Positions 42,454 through 51,800 of a stretch of 64,000 bases of DNA are shown here, piece by piece. The first letter of the stretch is position 1; each line of letters opens with the position of its first letter. The notes below the pieces were generated by a model, which saw nothing but the letters and a program-made list of their open reading frames with translations, did not search any database and had not been told where the DNA came from. This DNA comes from Candidatus Eiseniibacteriota bacterium (GTDB lineage Bacteria > Eisenbacteria > RBG-16-71-46 > CAIMUX01), in assembly GCA_020633975.1 (NCBI GenBank), contig JACKCR010000005.1, positions 1 through 64,000 on the forward strand, written 5' to 3'. Position numbers and translations under genes: made by a program.

Positions 42454-43689
42454 TCAGGAGTCCAGGAGGTCCAGGAGGTGTCCGAGCTTCTCGCGCTTCG
42501 TCTCGAGGTACCTCCGGTTGTTCACGTTGGCGGGGATCTCGAGTGGGACCCGCTCGACGACTTCGAGCCCGAAACCGGTCATCCCGACCCGCTTCTTCGG
42601 GTTGTTCGTGAGCAGCTTGATCTCTTTGAGACCCAGGTCGGCGAGGATTTGCGCGCCGATCCCGTAGTCGCGAAGGTCCGCTTGGAAGCCGAGCTTGACG
42701 TTCGCCTCCACCGTGTCGAGGCCCTGATCCTGCAGGTGGTACGCCTTGATCTTGTTGAGGAGGCCGATCCCGCGTCCTTCTTGCTTCATGTAGAGGAAGA
42801 CTCCGCGTCCTGCCTCCTGGATGAGCTGCATCGCCCGCTCTTTCTGCGCGCCGCAGTCGCAGCGCTGGGAGTGCAGCACGTCTCCGGTGAGACACTGAGA
42901 ATGAACGCGCACGAGCACTGGCTCCGGCGTCGAGATGTCCCCCAGGACGAGCGCAACGTGTGCGTCGTCGTCGAGGAGGCTCCGGAAGAGGACGAGACGG
43001 AACTCCCCGAAGTCGGTCGGTAGCTTCGTCTCCACCACTCGCTCGACCAGCTTCTCGTGCGAACTCCGGTAGCGGATGAGGTCCTGGATCGAGACGACGG
43101 GGAGACCGAACTTCCTCCCGAACTCGATCAGCTCGGGCAGACGCGCCATCGAGCCATCCTCGGCCAGGATCTCGCAGAGGACGCCGACCGGCCGGAATCC
43201 GGCGAGGCGCGCGAGGTCCGTCGTCGCCTCGGTGTGACCGGGACGACGGAGCACGCCCCCACGGAGGGCCATGAGCGGGAAGACGTGTCCCGGACGGCCG
43301 AGGTCTTCGGGCCGAGTCGACGGCTCACAGAGTGCGTGGATCGTCTTGGCGCGGTCGGATGCGGAGATCCCCGTGGTCGTGCCCTCGAGCACGTCGACCG
43401 AAACCGTGAAGTTCGTTTGGAGCCGTGCCGTGTTCGTGTGAACCATCGGCTGGAGATCGAGACGGAGGAGGTCGGCCTCCTGCATCGGAACGCAGACCAG
43501 TCCGCGCCCATGCGTCGCCATGAAGTTGATCGACTGCGGAGTCGCCATCTCCGCCGCCATGATCAGATCGCCCTCGTTCTCCCGGTCTTCGTCGTCGACG
43601 ACGATGACGAGACCGCCCGCGCGAATCTGTTCGATCGCCGTCTCGATGCTCGCGAGCTGCGCCTCGGCGCGCACCCGTTCTTCGCTCAT
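42454..43689 (-). CDS. ribBA: Bifunctional DHBP synthase / GTP cyclohydrolase II RibBA
   Basis: The N-terminal half (to about residue 205) makes dihydroxybutanone phosphate from ribulose 5-phosphate: [25 protein letters not shown] and [17 protein letters not shown]. The C-terminal half opens the GTP ring: zinc cysteines in [18 protein letters not shown], then [11 protein letters not shown] and LTNNPKK. The ATG at 43689 overlaps the ribE stop as ATGA; it has 411 residues. Confidence 0.97.
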   Translation of the reverse strand: MSEERVRAEAQLASIETAIEQIRAGGLVIVVDDEDRENEGDLIMAAEMATPQSINFMATHGRGLVCVPMQEADLLRLDLQPMVHTNTARLQTNFTVSVDVLEGTTTGISASDRAKTIHALCEPSTRPEDLGRPGHVFPLMALRGGVLRRPGHTEATTDLARLAGFRPVGVLCEILAEDGSMARLPELIEFGRKFGLPVVSIQDLIRYRSSHEKLVERVVETKLPTDFGEFRLVLFRSLLDDDAHVALVLGDISTPEPVLVRVHSQCLTGDVLHSQRCDCGAQKERAMQLIQEAGRGVFLYMKQEGRGIGLLNKIKAYHLQDQGLDTVEANVKLGFQADLRDYGIGAQILADLGLKEIKLLTNNPKKRVGMTGFGLEVVERVPLEIPANVNNRRYLETKREKLGHLLDLLDS

Positions 43690-44321
43690 TCCGCGTCTCC
43701 GCTTTCGTTCCCAGTCCATCCGAGCGCCCGCGCCCGAAGGAGATACTTGCCGAGGACGTCGACTTCGAGGTTCACCTCGCTGCCGACCGCGTAGCCTCCA
43801 AAGAGGGTCCGCTCCCAGGTCTCGGGGATGACGTGCACCCAGAAGCTCGTACCTTCGGCCGGGTGGTCGTGCACCCGGCCCACTGTCATGCTACAGCCGT
43901 CGATGGCGATGGATCCCTTTTCCACCACGTAGGCCGCGAGGTCCTTCGGGAGAGAAATCCGAAACGCACGATCCCCTTCCACGTTCCGGGTCTCGACCAC
44001 GGTCCCCTTCGCGTCGACGTGGCCGGTCACCCAGTGGCCCCCAAGTCGATCACCGACTCGGAGCGGTAGCTCGAGGTTCACCTTCGACCCAGCTTGCAGC
44101 GAGCCGAACGTCGTCCGGCGTAGGGTCTCCGGGATCGCCATCATGACGAATCGATCGCCTTCCCGAGTCACGACGGTCTGGCACACCCCGCTCACCGCGA
44201 CGGAGTCTCCCGGCGCGAGTTCGACGGCGGTTTGGGTCGCACGGACCGTCAACTGCGTGCCGGCTTCCTGCCGGACCGCTTCCTCTACGACTCCGATCTC
44301 CTGGACGAGCCCGGTAAACAC
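43686..44321 (-). CDS. ribE: Riboflavin synthase alpha subunit RibE
   Basis: RibE dismutates two lumazines to riboflavin. Its two repeated barrels show [33 protein letters not shown] and IDGCSMTVG, and the length is 211 residues, as expected. The GTG at 44321 lies 37 bases inside the ribD 3' end. Confidence 0.96.
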   Translation of the reverse strand: MFTGLVQEIGVVEEAVRQEAGTQLTVRATQTAVELAPGDSVAVSGVCQTVVTREGDRFVMMAIPETLRRTTFGSLQAGSKVNLELPLRVGDRLGGHWVTGHVDAKGTVVETRNVEGDRAFRISLPKDLAAYVVEKGSIAIDGCSMTVGRVHDHPAEGTSFWVHVIPETWERTLFGGYAVGSEVNLEVDVLGKYLLRARALGWTGNESGDAE

Positions 44322-45517
44322 GATAGGAACTCCTCGATCACTCCGGGGCGTCTCAGCCTCACCAAGACATCTTGGTCCAAGGTCTGGACGTCCACGGTCT
44401 GGAACTGGAAGGCATCCGCTAGTGTCGCGGCCTCGTATCCTCCACTCCAGCTGTGGGAACCACCGATGACCTTAGCTGCCATGTAAAGGGTGAGTGCATC
44501 CACCCACCCACCTTGGAGAAGCGCTCCCGCGAGCGAAGGCCCTGGTTCGACGAATAGATGGTGGAACCCTTCGGCTAGCGCTCGTGCGAGGAAAGCCTCC
44601 ATCGAAACGTGACGCCCACCGAGGCCCCCGTGATCGTCGGCCCCGGGTAGGGACCAAACCTCCCAACCCAACTCTTCGAACGCCCGCCGCCGCGCCCGGT
44701 CCCCTCCCTCAGTCGAGACCAACACGAGACGCGGTCGACGCGTCCACACCGTCCCGACTTTGGCGTGGTTTCCCCGTCGCTCCAGGGCCGGCTCAGGCGA
44801 GGATCCAGGTCCGTAGACGCCGTTCCAAGCCTTCCAGACGGCCGCTTCGGGAGACGTCCGAAACCCGGAATCTATCACAATCTTCGAGGGTTCAGGACCC
44901 TTCACGTGCCTAACCGTGAGCTCCGGATCGTCCTTCAGAGCCGTGCCCGCTCCGACCACCACCGCGTCTGCCGTGGACCGGCGCCGGTGGACATCCTTCC
45001 GGGCGGACGGCCCCGTGATCCAGCGAGACTCCCCGCCCGAGGTCGCGACCCGTCCATCGATCGAGCTGCCGAGCTTCACCTCCACCCAAGGACGTCCGCG
45101 CAGGTGGGCGGAGAAGAAGGGGAGGTCATTGGCCACGACATCCGCGGCCCGCTCCCCTACCACGACTGGAATCCCAGCCTCCTTCAGCTTCCGGATGCCT
45201 CCACCCGAAACCCGAGGATCGGGATCTGGGACCGCGATGACGACCCGAGCCGGTGGCCGGGCCAGAAGCAGGTCGATGCAGGGCGGCGTCTTCCCGAACA
45301 CGGTGCACGGCTCGAGCGTGAGGAAGAGCTCTCCAGAGGGGGCATCCGGGAGCAAGGGAAAGAGACGCGCCTCGGCGTGAGCTCCACCGAACCGGGAGAA
45401 GTGCCGCGTGATCCAGCGGGCCCCGTCCGTCCAGGCGGCTCCCACCATCGGATTGGGCGACACATGTCCGCGCCCTCGGCGCGATGCCCGGAGGGCCCGG
45501 GACATCCCTTCCGTCAC
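44285..45517 (-). CDS. ribD: Bifunctional riboflavin deaminase/reductase RibD
   Basis: The N-terminal deaminase has the zinc site in GGAHAEARL and TLEPCTVFGKTPPC; VSPNPMVGA is conserved. The C-terminal reductase has GSSIDGRVATSGGESRWITG and FVEPGPSLAGALL. The GTG at 45517 overlaps the upstream stop as GTGA and gives 410 residues. An Ala/Gly/Arg/Pro-rich insert of about 30 residues (240-270) interrupts the reductase domain. No FMN riboswitch is evident upstream. Confidence 0.95.
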   Translation of the reverse strand: MTEGMSRALRASRRGRGHVSPNPMVGAAWTDGARWITRHFSRFGGAHAEARLFPLLPDAPSGELFLTLEPCTVFGKTPPCIDLLLARPPARVVIAVPDPDPRVSGGGIRKLKEAGIPVVVGERAADVVANDLPFFSAHLRGRPWVEVKLGSSIDGRVATSGGESRWITGPSARKDVHRRRSTADAVVVGAGTALKDDPELTVRHVKGPEPSKIVIDSGFRTSPEAAVWKAWNGVYGPGSSPEPALERRGNHAKVGTVWTRRPRLVLVSTEGGDRARRRAFEELGWEVWSLPGADDHGGLGGRHVSMEAFLARALAEGFHHLFVEPGPSLAGALLQGGWVDALTLYMAAKVIGGSHSWSGGYEAATLADAFQFQTVDVQTLDQDVLVRLRRPGVIEEFLSCLPGSSRRSES

Positions 45518-46137
45518 TCTGCGCCCTTCTCGGTTGCTTCGAGGAACTGACGCAGGACCAGCTCCGTGTCCGCCAAGTCGTCGCGATCGACGAGGAGCCA
45601 ACCCCAAACCGGTCGGGTCTGGGAGAGCCCCTCATACCCTGGGAGCTCCAGAGATCGCACCCAGGAATGGATGCCGTGTCTCTCGAGTTCCGCCTGCAGG
45701 GTCAGAGCGACGAACTCGTCCGGGCATCGATAGGCGATCTCCCAACAGGTCGGACGAGATCCGGGTTGCCCCTCCAGGTGCGGATCGTACGGGCGCAGCC
45801 GGGCCCAGACCCACTCTGCGAGGCCCCCCAGGAGGCGTCGGATCCATCGGAACGGCTCATCCCCGGCCCGAAGCGCCGGTCCCGCCCCGGCACGCCCCAC
45901 GCGAGCGCCCAGCCCTCCGCTAGGGCCGATCCGCCCGTCTGCGCGAACCCCAAGGTCCCAGGAGGCGAATCTCTCCTGCCTCCGGTCCGCGCGCACGGCC
46001 GGAACGGAATCGTGCGAAGTCGGCCCGACGCCACGCTCGAAACGAGCACGCCCCAGGCTCGTCCCACAACCGGGACACGGCCCCTCAGGAGACAAGACGA
46101 TGAGACCGCATGAGCGGCATTTGCCGTACGTAGGCAT
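45514..46137 (-). CDS. Zinc-ribbon protein with DUF2007-like C-terminal domain
   Basis: A 207-residue protein. The first 30 residues (MPTYGKCRSCGLIVLSPEG, then CPGCG) hold a CxxC-CxxC zinc ribbon. A low-complexity Arg/Gly linker of about 80 residues and a WVWARLRPYDPHLEG segment follow. The C-terminus (VALTLQAELERHGIHSWVRS, then WGWLLVDRDDLADTELVLRQFL) resembles the DUF2007 'putative signal transducing' fold. It is the promoter-proximal gene before ribD. Role unknown. Confidence 0.68.
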   Translation of the reverse strand: MPTYGKCRSCGLIVLSPEGPCPGCGTSLGRARFERGVGPTSHDSVPAVRADRRQERFASWDLGVRADGRIGPSGGLGARVGRAGAGPALRAGDEPFRWIRRLLGGLAEWVWARLRPYDPHLEGQPGSRPTCWEIAYRCPDEFVALTLQAELERHGIHSWVRSLELPGYEGLSQTRPVWGWLLVDRDDLADTELVLRQFLEATEKGAE

Positions 46138-46428
46138 GACTTCAAGACCCGCTATAGGGGTGGGAGACCAGGAACGCGGGCGGACGGAACTGCCTCTGCC
46201 CAAGGCCCGTTGTGCCGGCGAGTGTGCCGAGCAGACCTAGTGCCTGTCAAGGTCGCGGGAGCGTGAGGGCTACTCGCAGGAGTGTGAAGGGGCTAGGCGC
46301 GAATTGCGAGGACGTAGCACCTGGAGGGTATGTCCCGAGGGGGAGCCCGGAGGAGGAGGGGGTCGAGACAGGCTACGGAGTCCTAGTCACGCAACTCCCC
46401 GTGCCGAGTACGGGTCGGCGCGGAGCGG
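46138..46428. other. 291-bp intergenic region between pilin gene and zinc-ribbon gene
   Basis: No gene is visible. It contains the weak promoter candidate above and a purine-rich plus-strand stretch (46330-46365, GGGGGAGCCCGGAGGAGGAG). No hairpin with a T-run follows the pilin gene. Confidence 0.5.
46221..46250 (-). promoter_or_regulatory. Possible promoter for the riboflavin/glycan operon
   Basis: A perfect -35 hexamer TTGACA (46250-46245) precedes, at 18 bases, a poor -10 (CACACT, three of six matches). The operon's first gene starts 85 bases further on. The -35 is good, the -10 weak. Confidence 0.35.
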
Positions 46429-46815
46429 CTACGGATGCCAGTCGTGGTCGTCCTCGCGCACCAGGCAGTCCACCTCGGTGACAACGCCGTCCGTGATGAA
46501 GATGGTGTAGTCATCGTGGTCATCGACCGTACTGCTCGGGCACTCCGACAGCGCCGCTGGCGCGATCCCCGCGTCGAACAGATCGACGATCGGGATCTCT
46601 CCATTGTAGATGCCGTGGTCCACCGCATAGAGCGACGCATGAGCAACGATGTTCCGCTGGTTGGAGATGCACGAACCTCGCCGGGCCGACTCGGACATGT
46701 TGTAGTAGTTCGGCAAGGCGATGGAAGCCAGGATCCCGATGATGACGACGACCATCATCAGCTCGATCAGCGTGAATCCCGATCGGCGGGAAGATGGTTG
46801 AGTTCGGGAAGCCAT
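46429..46815 (-). CDS. Type IV pilin-like / pseudopilin protein
   Basis: A 128-residue protein with a class III prepilin signal: a short basic leader, then G13 before FTLIELMMVVVIIGILASIA, with Glu at position 5 of the mature chain. This helix is the usual pilin polymerisation helix and the leader is cut by a PilD-type peptidase. The globular part is short, with three Cys (in GSCISNQ, ECPSS and DCLVRE) and an Asp-rich loop. The ATG at 46815 has GGAGG five bases upstream. It may be a minor pilin, a T2SS pseudopilin or a main pilin; no assembly genes are nearby. Confidence 0.87.
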   Translation of the reverse strand: MASRTQPSSRRSGFTLIELMMVVVIIGILASIALPNYYNMSESARRGSCISNQRNIVAHASLYAVDHGIYNGEIPIVDLFDAGIAPAALSECPSSTVDDHDDYTIFITDGVVTEVDCLVREDDHDWHP

Positions 46816-46858
46816 GGACACCTCCGACGACATGCGTACCCCCAATCATCCGAGATGA

Positions 46859-46875
46859 CGAAAGGAACGTGCCAA
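46859..46875 (-). promoter_or_regulatory. Sigma-54-like promoter of the pilin gene
   Basis: On the minus strand TTGGCACG is followed by TTCC and TTTCG; the -24 GG is spaced ten bases from a TC in place of the -12 GC. This fits the sigma-54 pattern except for one key base. The predicted transcript would start near 46847, about 30 bases before the pilin ATG. Confidence 0.42.
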
Positions 46876-46992
46876 TCGGGGCGCCGCCCGTAACTACCGA
46901 CTCCTCATACCGTTGGCTCTACGCGATATCGCGCATCCCTTGCAATGTGCATCGCGGGGTCGCAATCCGACACCGCGCTCGCAAAATGCAAC

Positions 46993-47022
46993 GAGCACCC
47001 CCCCCGTACGGGGGTGGTGCTC
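46993..47022 (-). terminator. Long GC-rich hairpin downstream of the PorV-OmpA gene
   Basis: A 13-bp stem with one mismatch (GAGCACC... paired with GGTGCTC) surrounds GTAC. It lies 88 bases after the PorV-OmpA stop. On the minus strand it is followed by GTTGCATTTTG, a weak T-run. Confidence 0.55.
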
Positions 47023-47109
47023 GCCATCAGGTTCTCACAAGGTCGGTTCTACGAAGGGCTCCGCGGGTAACTGAGCCCCCGATGCAAGCCTCCGTCTACG
47101 CTAGGTCGA

Positions 47110-48747
47110 CTAGCGAAGGACGGAGAACTCGATCCGCCGGTTGCGCGCCCGGCCGAGATCGGTGTCGTTCGAATCGATCGGCTCCTTCTCTCCGGCACCG
47201 GAAACCTCGAAGCGCGACGCATCCACGCCCTTGCGGACGAGATAGTCGCGAACGGTGGTCGCACGACGCATGGAGAGCTGCTGGTTCGCCTGATCGGATC
47301 CGATCGAGTCGGTGTGACCCGTGATCTTGACCCGCATGTTCGGCCGTTCCTTCATGATACGAACGACCTCTTCGAGTACCGGGATCGGGTCCGCACCGCT
47401 GATTTCAGCCGTACCGAACTTGAAGTTGATGTATGCAAGGGTCGGGATGAGGTCCGGAGCCGTGTCCGGGCAACCATCCGTGTCCTCGAAGTTGTTGAAG
47501 ACTTCCGCAGAGTCCGGGCAGCGGTCGTTGGCATCGAGGATGCCGTCACCGTCGTTGTCCGGGTCCGGGCAGCCGTCGGAGTCCTGGAAGCCGTCGACGT
47601 CCTCAGCCTGATTCGGGCAGTCGTCGTTCACGTCCAGCACGCCGTCACCGTCGTTGTCCGGGTCCGGGCAGCCGTCCGTGTCGGCGAAGCCGTCGAAGTC
47701 CTCAGGCGCGTCCGGGCAGGCATCCACGTTGTCCGGGATTCCGTCACCGTCGCGGTCCATTCCACGGCGAGAGCCCATGTAGTACTGCATGTTCTCGTCT
47801 TCACCGAAGGCGAGGCTCACGCTGAACCGGTGGTTCTCGTCGAAGACTCCGTCCGGCTCGACCACGTAGGCGTAGTCGAACTTGAGGAAGTTGAACCGGA
47901 AGCCCACACCGCCGGCGAAGTCGCCGTCGTCCACACCGAAGCGGAGGGCAGCGCCCAGATCGTCGCTCAGCGGGAACGCGTACTCCGTACCGAAGTGGAA
48001 CTGGTAGTTCTCGTCGTTCCGAGTCTTCTCCATGTCGAACGCTGCGGTCAGGCCGCGCATCGGCCAAACAGCGATACCGGTACGGAGGGTCGCCGGAATC
48101 TCATCCTCGGAATTGGTGTTGCCGAGCTTGCCCGCAATGTTCTGGACGCTTACGCCGAACCGCGCGAACTCGGTCAACTGGAGGCCAGCACCGACGTCGA
48201 ATCCGTACCCGTTGTCCGAGTCGTCCGACACCGTGGAGGCACCCACGTTATTGAACAGGTACTTCCCCGTGATACCCACGGAGAAGACGTCGTAGCGCTT
48301 GGCAAGGGACAGCGCGAGAGCATTGTCGGAGTAATCGAAGGTCTCGGTGACCTGGTTCGATCCGTCCCTACCCTCGATGTCCGACGTCCCGGCCATGTTC
48401 CACTGGAGGGCATACGCACCCCAGCCGCTGTTCCGAGACAAGGCCAAGTAGTTGTGATCCCGGTCGACATTCATGCCGCCGGAGTACATTCCCGTGATCT
48501 CCCAGCGCCCTTCACCGGCGAAGGTGAGACCCGCGGGGTTCCAGTAGGCTGCCGTCGCATCGTTCGAGACCGCGGTAAACGCACCGCCCATGCCGAAGGC
48601 CCGCGCACCAGCACCGGCACGCAAATACGGCACGTTACGGTTGCTCGAGCTGTCCACAGCCAGAGCAGTCTCGCCCACGAATGAACAGAGCAACCCGAAG
48701 CCGACCGCAGCGGCCACGCTCCAGGCACCTCGGTTCCTCTTGGACAT
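47110..48747 (-). CDS. PorV/PorQ-like outer membrane barrel fused to TSP3 repeats and an OmpA domain
   Basis: A 545-residue outer membrane protein. The signal peptide (residues 1-30) is followed by a PorV-family beta-barrel beginning PYLRAGAGARAFGMGGAFTA and DATAAYWNPAGL. Thrombospondin type 3 calcium-binding repeats at about 328-430 (DRDGDGIPDNVDACPD and similar) link it to a C-terminal OmpA domain (435-545; FKFGTAEISG, ITGHTDSIGSDQANQQLSM, GRARNRRIEF) that binds peptidoglycan. The ATG at 48747 has AAGGAGG six bases upstream. It follows the giant secreted-protein gene by about 100 bases, probably in the same transcript. A PorV-like lid or anchoring role for sorted surface proteins is inferred. 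Confidence 0.9.
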   Translation of the reverse strand: MSKRNRGAWSVAAAVGFGLLCSFVGETALAVDSSSNRNVPYLRAGAGARAFGMGGAFTAVSNDATAAYWNPAGLTFAGEGRWEITGMYSGGMNVDRDHNYLALSRNSGWGAYALQWNMAGTSDIEGRDGSNQVTETFDYSDNALALSLAKRYDVFSVGITGKYLFNNVGASTVSDDSDNGYGFDVGAGLQLTEFARFGVSVQNIAGKLGNTNSEDEIPATLRTGIAVWPMRGLTAAFDMEKTRNDENYQFHFGTEYAFPLSDDLGAALRFGVDDGDFAGGVGFRFNFLKFDYAYVVEPDGVFDENHRFSVSLAFGEDENMQYYMGSRRGMDRDGDGIPDNVDACPDAPEDFDGFADTDGCPDPDNDGDGVLDVNDDCPNQAEDVDGFQDSDGCPDPDNDGDGILDANDRCPDSAEVFNNFEDTDGCPDTAPDLIPTLAYINFKFGTAEISGADPIPVLEEVVRIMKERPNMRVKITGHTDSIGSDQANQQLSMRRATTVRDYLVRKGVDASRFEVSGAGEKEPIDSNDTDLGRARNRRIEFSVLR

Positions 48748-48817
48748 CTCCGTACCTCCTTGTTGAACCTGCTTAGAGAACCGGTATTTCGTCATAGCTC
48801 AGACCTCGTGACGGGAG

Positions 48818-48841
48818 TGGGACCGCCCGAAGGCGGTCCCA
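48818..48841 (-). other. Perfect hairpin with UUCG tetraloop between giant gene and PorV-OmpA gene
   Basis: TGGGACCGCC and GGCGGTCCCA form ten perfect pairs; read on the minus strand the loop is TTCG closed by C-G. It begins ten bases after the giant gene's stop. No T-run follows, so it is better suited to partial termination or mRNA stabilisation than to full termination. Confidence 0.6.
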
Positions 48842-48850
48842 TCCAGTCTC

Positions 48851-51800
48851 TTACTCACGCCAGAGGACGACCTTCAGGTTCTTCTCCTCGGTCCGGGTAC
48901 CGTCCGTCGCGATGACGCGAGCGAAGTAGGTACCGTTTGCGAGGTCCGTGCCGTCTTCAGCTTCACCGCCCCATCCGTACGTCGCAACTCCGCTCTCAAC
49001 GTGGTCGTTGGAAGCGATCGTCGTTACGTAGTTGCCGCCGAAGTCGTAGATCCGAACCGTCACGTCCGCAGCCTTGCTGAGGTCGAACGTGATCGTCGCA
49101 TCCATGCCATCCGCCGGGTTGAACGGGTTCGGGTAGGCGCTGGTCTGGGTCATGGCGAGAACCGCGTTCTCCGCCTTCGCCGTCCGCGTGGTGACGCACT
49201 CGTTGCCGAGCCGGTCGGTAGCGGAAACCGTGACCGTGTATTCACCCCGATCGAGCGGGCCATGGACGTGGCCATGGATCGTGCCGTTCTCGATGGTGAG
49301 TTCCATGATCTCGACTTCTTCGCCTTCCGGATTCGTCACCGTAACCATGATGTCGCTGTCGTCGATACCCGCACCGTCGTCAGCAATCACCACGTGGATG
49401 TCGAGGTTGCCGTCAGGAGTGACCGTCGTCGACGGGCTGTAGATCTCACAGCTCGGCGCAGACATGTCCACGATGAAGCGCTGCTCCACGTACCGGCTGC
49501 CGGTGTTACCGGCCCAGTCGAGGATGCCCTGCTCGTAGATGTGCATCTCCTGGCTGTCAGCGTCGTACGTGCAGTCGGAGTCGTAGACATAGTAGATCTG
49601 TCCACCGACGTTCAGCGTATCGACACCGCAGTAGTACTGGTAACCAGGACCGTCGTTGTACGCCTCGATGGTCTTCTCGGAGTACCAAGTGACCTCGAGA
49701 ACGTCCTTGTCACCGATCACGCCACCACCGACGACCGGAACCGGGACGGTGAGGGTGTTCGTTGCCGGATCGAGCGACGACGGATCGTACGAGCCCATGA
49801 CCGGAGCGGGCGTCACCCACGGGAGCAGCTCATCGGCCGTTCCCTGATGGAGGAGCACGCGCTCTTCGATCTCGTCGATGTCGCGCTGATCGTCTTCATT
49901 CAGGTCAACCCACCAGAGGTCGTACTTGACGCCCCAGTCGACCTGGATCCAGCACTGGCCGTAGTCACCGTACCAATCGAAGTCACCGTCACCGATGACG
50001 TACTCCGGCAGCGGATCGTACTGGAGTTCACCAGCGTCGATCACGCCGTCGCAGTCGAAGTCCGGCAGGAACCAAGGACGGTTCGGCTTGAAGAGAATAC
50101 CGGAGCCGGAGTCCTTGAGCTGGACCTCGAGCCTGTCGTTGGCCGGGTTCATGTAGCCCTGTGCGTTGATGAGATCCGGGTTGCTGACGTAGCCACCGTC
50201 GAACGTGATGTCCGGGGACGTCCGGTCGACGTGGAACTCCTGCGACCCATCGAGCCATTCACCCGTCTCCGACATGAAGCGGACCGTCAGCGTATGCGTA
50301 CCGTCCGTCAGCCAGTCGCGAGAGAAGATCGAGTGATAGTAGACCAACTCCATGACGGTCTGGTCGCTGTTGACGTACGTGAGCGTGGCCTTACCACTGC
50401 CCCGGACGTAGTCAGCGTCGCCCTCGCCGCTGAGCCAGGTCGCCCAGTACTCACCGTCGATGAGGAGCTCGACCTCGGAAGCATCGATTCCCTCACCACC
50501 CGGCTCGCGGAGGTAGGTAACGATGACCGGATCGGCGTCCGTCCACCAGTCGGCGTAGTACGGAGAGGCCGGCCAGACGCTCGAGAAGAGCACCGGTGCG
50601 GAGTCGTTCTTCAGGAACAGCTGGAAGATGTTCGCGCCACCCGGATAGCCACCAGCCTTCGGCCCACCGAAGTAGGAGTAGAGGTCGGAGACCCGGAAGT
50701 TGACGCGGTTGTTTTCCGTATCGATCTGAACGTGGCTGAGCCCAGCCATCGACCAGCCATAGACCACATCACCACCGGCGGCGCTGTTGAGGTCGTAGTA
50801 GCTGTAGCCCCAGCGACGGACCGCGAGGTCTTCTTCCGACGCACCCTCGGGGAGCATCGACTCGTCGTAGGAGATCGACATCATGGGCTCGTAGCCCGGG
50901 AGGAACTGGTCGACGAAGCCGTCCAGAGCCTCGACGTAGTAGGCCGTGTCCTCGACCGGAGTCAGGTACATGGCCTCGTCGTGGGTCAGGATCGGAGCCC
51001 AAGTCGGGCTCACGAGGAGGCAACCGTCGTACATGCTCGCACCCGGATGGATGTCCAGCGTCATGCCGAGGCCGTCGTAGGCGTCGACACGCACCGTGCC
51101 ATTCGTTCCGAGAGAGTTCGTCACGTCGAACTGCTTGATCGAGGCCATGCCGTGGTCGATCCACTTGGCAATGCCCGACTCGCCGTCGAGACCCGTGACG
51201 CAGAACGTGTAGTTGCTGCACCAGTCGTAGTCGTAGAGGTCGATGTACCCGCGCCACACGGTCGGATCGTCGAGGCTACGAACGAGACCGTAGTCCTCCA
51301 CGCCCGGCGAGTAGTTCATCGGGTTGTCCTCGGACGGGTACTCCTCGGGGTTGTTGATCTCGCTGAGACCAATCACCCGCGGCGTCTCCGTCGCGCTCGC
51401 CATCTTCACAGTGAGGACGGCGACGTACGGACCCTCGATCATGACTTCGACACTCTCGACAACGTCGTCACCCATCGGCGCCGGCTCGAAGTACGGAGCA
51501 CCGTACATGTCGGTCGCGAGGTTGACGAGCATGGTCGGGACGACGTCTTCCGGATTGTCGCCGTAGCGGTTACCGGCATCGTCCTTCGCAAGCGCCCGGA
51601 CCCAGAGCTGAGTCACGGTGTCGTCGAACTGCGTCGGGTCGATCGTGGCCGACCAGATCGCTTCGGTGGTGTAGTCGTCCTGGCTCGTCTCCTGAGTGGA
51701 GATACCGAAGTTCACCCACTCGTCGATGCTCGGACCGTCGTTCATCTCGTTGCCGTCGACGATGTTGTACTGGAAGACCACATCGACGATGGACGGATCA

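Noticed and set aside
46138-46428. FMN riboswitch upstream of the riboflavin genes
   Set aside because: No match to the conserved RFN element segments was seen on the minus strand; the first gene of the unit is not itself a rib gene.
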